Source: DATARH01 sp035648415
Lineage (GTDB): Bacteria; Pseudomonadota; Alphaproteobacteria; ATCC43930; CGMCC-115725
NCBI GenBank assembly: GCA_035648415.1
Contig: DASRLO010000150.1
Span: 1-31,237, forward strand
DNA: 31,237 bases
Direction of reading: 5' to 3'
Part shown: piece by piece, positions 29,903 to 31,237 of the stretch
How the letters are laid out: every line of letters begins with the position of its first letter
How positions within the stretch are numbered: the stretch's first letter is position 1
Position numbers and translations under genes: made by a program
The notes under the pieces: model-generated
The model's database searches: none
The model's input: the letters and a program-made list of their open reading frames with translations, nothing else
What the model was told of the DNA's origin: nothing

Positions 29903-30505
29903 TCAGCTCCGCGGCGCGTGCTTCGACAGGATGCGCTGAAGGGTGCGCCGGTGCATCTTGAGGCGGCGCGCGGTCTCCGACACGTTGCGCTCGCACAGCT
30001 CGAAGATGCGCTGGATGTGCTCCCAGCGCACGCGGTCGGCGGACATCGGGTCTTCGGGCGGCTCCGGCGTCTCGCCTTCCGTGGCGAGCAGCGCGCGCTC
30101 GACCGCGTCGGCGTCGGCGGGCTTGGGCAGGTAGTCGACCGCCCCGGCTTTCACCGCCGCGACCGCGGTCGCGATATTGCCATAGCCGGTCAGCATGACG
30201 ATGCGCGCGCCGGGCCGGGCCTCGCGCAAGGCGCTGACGACCTCGAGCCCGCTGCCGTCGCTCAACCGCAAATCGACGACCGCGAAGGCGGCCGGGGCGG
30301 CGGTCGCCGCGGCGATCCCGCTGGCGACGCTGTCGGCGGTCTGGACGACAAAGCCGCGCCGCTCCATCGCCCGCGCGAGCCGCTGATGCAGCGGCGCGTC
30401 GTCATCGACGATGAGCAGCGTACGGTCGGATTCGGCAAGCCCCTGCAGCGGGGCGGCCAAGCCGTCCGCGCCCGGAACCCGGGAGGGCCGATCGATCGCA
30501 TTCAT
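29903..30505 (-). CDS. regA: Redox response regulator RegA/PrrA/ActR
   Basis: The 200-residue protein starts at ATG 30505 in an ATGA overlap with the sensor gene. The receiver domain shows LLIVDDDAPLHQRLARAM, the phosphoacceptor Asp in FAVVDLRLSDGSGL, VMLTGYGNIATAVAAVKAG and the Lys in YLPKPADAD. A short linker (MSADRVRWEHIQRI) leads to the Fis-type helix-turn-helix NVSETARRLKMHRRTLQRIL. This combination is diagnostic of RegA/PrrA/ActR, the global regulator of respiration, photosynthesis, carbon and nitrogen fixation genes in Alphaproteobacteria. It is the downstream gene of the pair. Confidence 0.93.
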   Translation of the reverse strand: MNAIDRPSRVPGADGLAAPLQGLAESDRTLLIVDDDAPLHQRLARAMERRGFVVQTADSVASGIAAATAAPAAFAVVDLRLSDGSGLEVVSALREARPGARIVMLTGYGNIATAVAAVKAGAVDYLPKPADADAVERALLATEGETPEPPEDPMSADRVRWEHIQRIFELCERNVSETARRLKMHRRTLQRILSKHAPRS

Positions 30506-31237
30506 ACCGACTGCCTTTCTGTCGCCTGACGCGAGGCGCCGCCCGCCACCGGCGGGGTGCGCGCCGCAGTTTCCAGATTGGCACGGTTCCACGAAATGGC
30601 AACATGCGCGCCGCCCTCGATAAGGTTATCAAAATTTAATGTGGCGCCGCTGCGCTCGAGCAGGCTCTGCGCGATAAAGATGCCGAGGCCCATATGATCG
30701 TGGTTGCCCGCGCGGGTCGAGAGGTAGGGCTCGCCGAGCCGGCCCAGCAGATGCGGCGGGAAACCCGGCCCGTCATCGGCGATCTCGACGCTCACCGCGC
30801 CGCGGTCCCAGAAGATCGTGACGCTGACCTCGTGGCGGGCGAACTGCACCGCGTTCTGGATGAGGTTGTTGAGCCCGTGCATGATCTCGGGGCTGCGCTG
30901 GACGGAAGGCTCGTCGCCGGCCGGCTCGCCGGTGGTCGCGAAGATGAGACGGATGCGCGGGTCGCGGTAGAGCGCGCCCGCCGCCTCGACCAGCGCCGAG
31001 ATCGGCAGGCTGGTATAGGGCAGGCCACCATCTTCCTCGGGCTGGTGCGCGAGTTCGGCGAGGATCAGCCGGCAGCGCTCCGACTGGCTCAACAGCAACG
31101 CGGCGTCCTCGGCATGCGGCGAGTCGGCGGGCAGCTCGCGCGCCAGCTCCTTGGCGATGACGGCGATCGTCGCCAGCGGGCTCCCTAATTCGTGCGCCGC
31201 CGCCGCCGCCAGCGCGCCGACCGCCGAGACGCGCTGC
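30502..31237 (-). CDS. regB: RegB/PrrB/ActS-type sensor histidine kinase, C-terminal part
   Basis: The frame continues past the right edge, so the membrane-spanning sensor half is missing here. Visible are the H-box AAAAHELGSPLATIAVIAKE with the phosphorylated His near 31194, the N-box GLNNLIQNAVQFA, and the G-boxes VEIADDGPGFPP and MGLGIFIAQSLLERSG. HELG(S/T)PLATI is the RegB signature. In this family a quinone-binding site and a redox Cys control kinase activity; both could lie partly outside the window. The stop overlaps the regA start by four bases. Nothing in the visible part looks degenerate. Confidence 0.88.
   Translation of the reverse strand, partial: QRVSAVGALAAAAAHELGSPLATIAVIAKELARELPADSPHAEDAALLLSQSERCRLILAELAHQPEEDGGLPYTSLPISALVEAAGALYRDPRIRLIFATTGEPAGDEPSVQRSPEIMHGLNNLIQNAVQFARHEVSVTIFWDRGAVSVEIADDGPGFPPHLLGRLGEPYLSTRAGNHDHMGLGIFIAQSLLERSGATLNFDNLIEGGAHVAISWNRANLETAARTPPVAGGASRQATERQSV

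Noticed and set aside
1..31237. CRISPR arrays, integrase attachment sites or complete prophage genes
   Set aside because: No series of regularly spaced identical repeats and no integrase or structural phage genes were seen.

Overview
The window is high-GC DNA, dense with ATGA/GTGA-type gene overlaps, and looks like a chromosomal segment of an alphaproteobacterium. The main taxonomic pointers are a RegB/RegA (PrrB/PrrA, ActS/ActR) pair at the right end, an IS5-type element at the left end and a 2-methylfumaryl-CoA isomerase-like enzyme. I cannot name a genus.

Layout. (1) 1-1267: the end of an IS5-family insertion sequence abuts the C-terminal remnant of a large site-specific DNA methyltransferase, which also carries a short palindromic repeat. 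(2) 1351-5991 (+): a compact type II secretion block gspH-I-J-K-L-M-N with its own candidate extended -10 promoter. The secretin, ATPase, platform protein and major pseudopilin genes (gspD/E/F/G) are not next to it. (3) 5985-6707 (-): a Tat-exported DUF882/YcbK-type murein peptidase-like protein. (4) 19855 down to 6807 (-): a six-gene, 13-kb electron-transfer operon. In transcription order it encodes an 808-aa fusion of an FAD/NAD(P) reductase, two cyclic-nucleotide-binding domains and a 16-Cys ferredoxin; a five-helix cytochrome b; an FHA-domain protein carrying ten CxxCH hemes; a protein with two GlcG/HbpS domains; an outer-membrane beta-barrel protein; and a 1277-aa cytochrome with ten CxxCH motifs and a C-terminal LVIVD-type propeller. 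(5) 20022-23330: a frameshifted lactonase-type propeller gene, a histidine phosphatase and a fumarase/aspartase-superfamily lyase. (6) 23331-24458: a gene-poor stretch with a small HTH regulator whose promoter contains a perfect palindrome. (7) 25998-24459 (-): a degenerate tetrapyrrole-methylase-like protein, a 34-aa one-helix membrane protein and hemD. (8) 26449-29820 (+): a GYD-domain protein, a CBS-pair protein, an Mct-like CoA transferase and an alpha/beta hydrolase, with two strong hairpins between genes. (9) 29903-31237 (-): the RegA response regulator and the 3' part of its RegB-type sensor kinase.

How the genes may work together. The 13-kb operon supplies parts for a complete electron path: cytoplasmic NAD(P)H or ferredoxin chemistry, a quinone/heme inner-membrane step, periplasmic hemes, an outer-membrane barrel, and a large multiheme protein that could sit at or near the surface. 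The cNMP-binding and FHA modules are fused directly to electron carriers, which suggests post-translational control of the flow. The direction of flow and the terminal donor or acceptor cannot be read from the sequence. The hemD cluster (tetrapyrrole synthesis) and RegBA (redox sensing) fit a heme-rich, redox-flexible lifestyle, but any link to the operon is inference.
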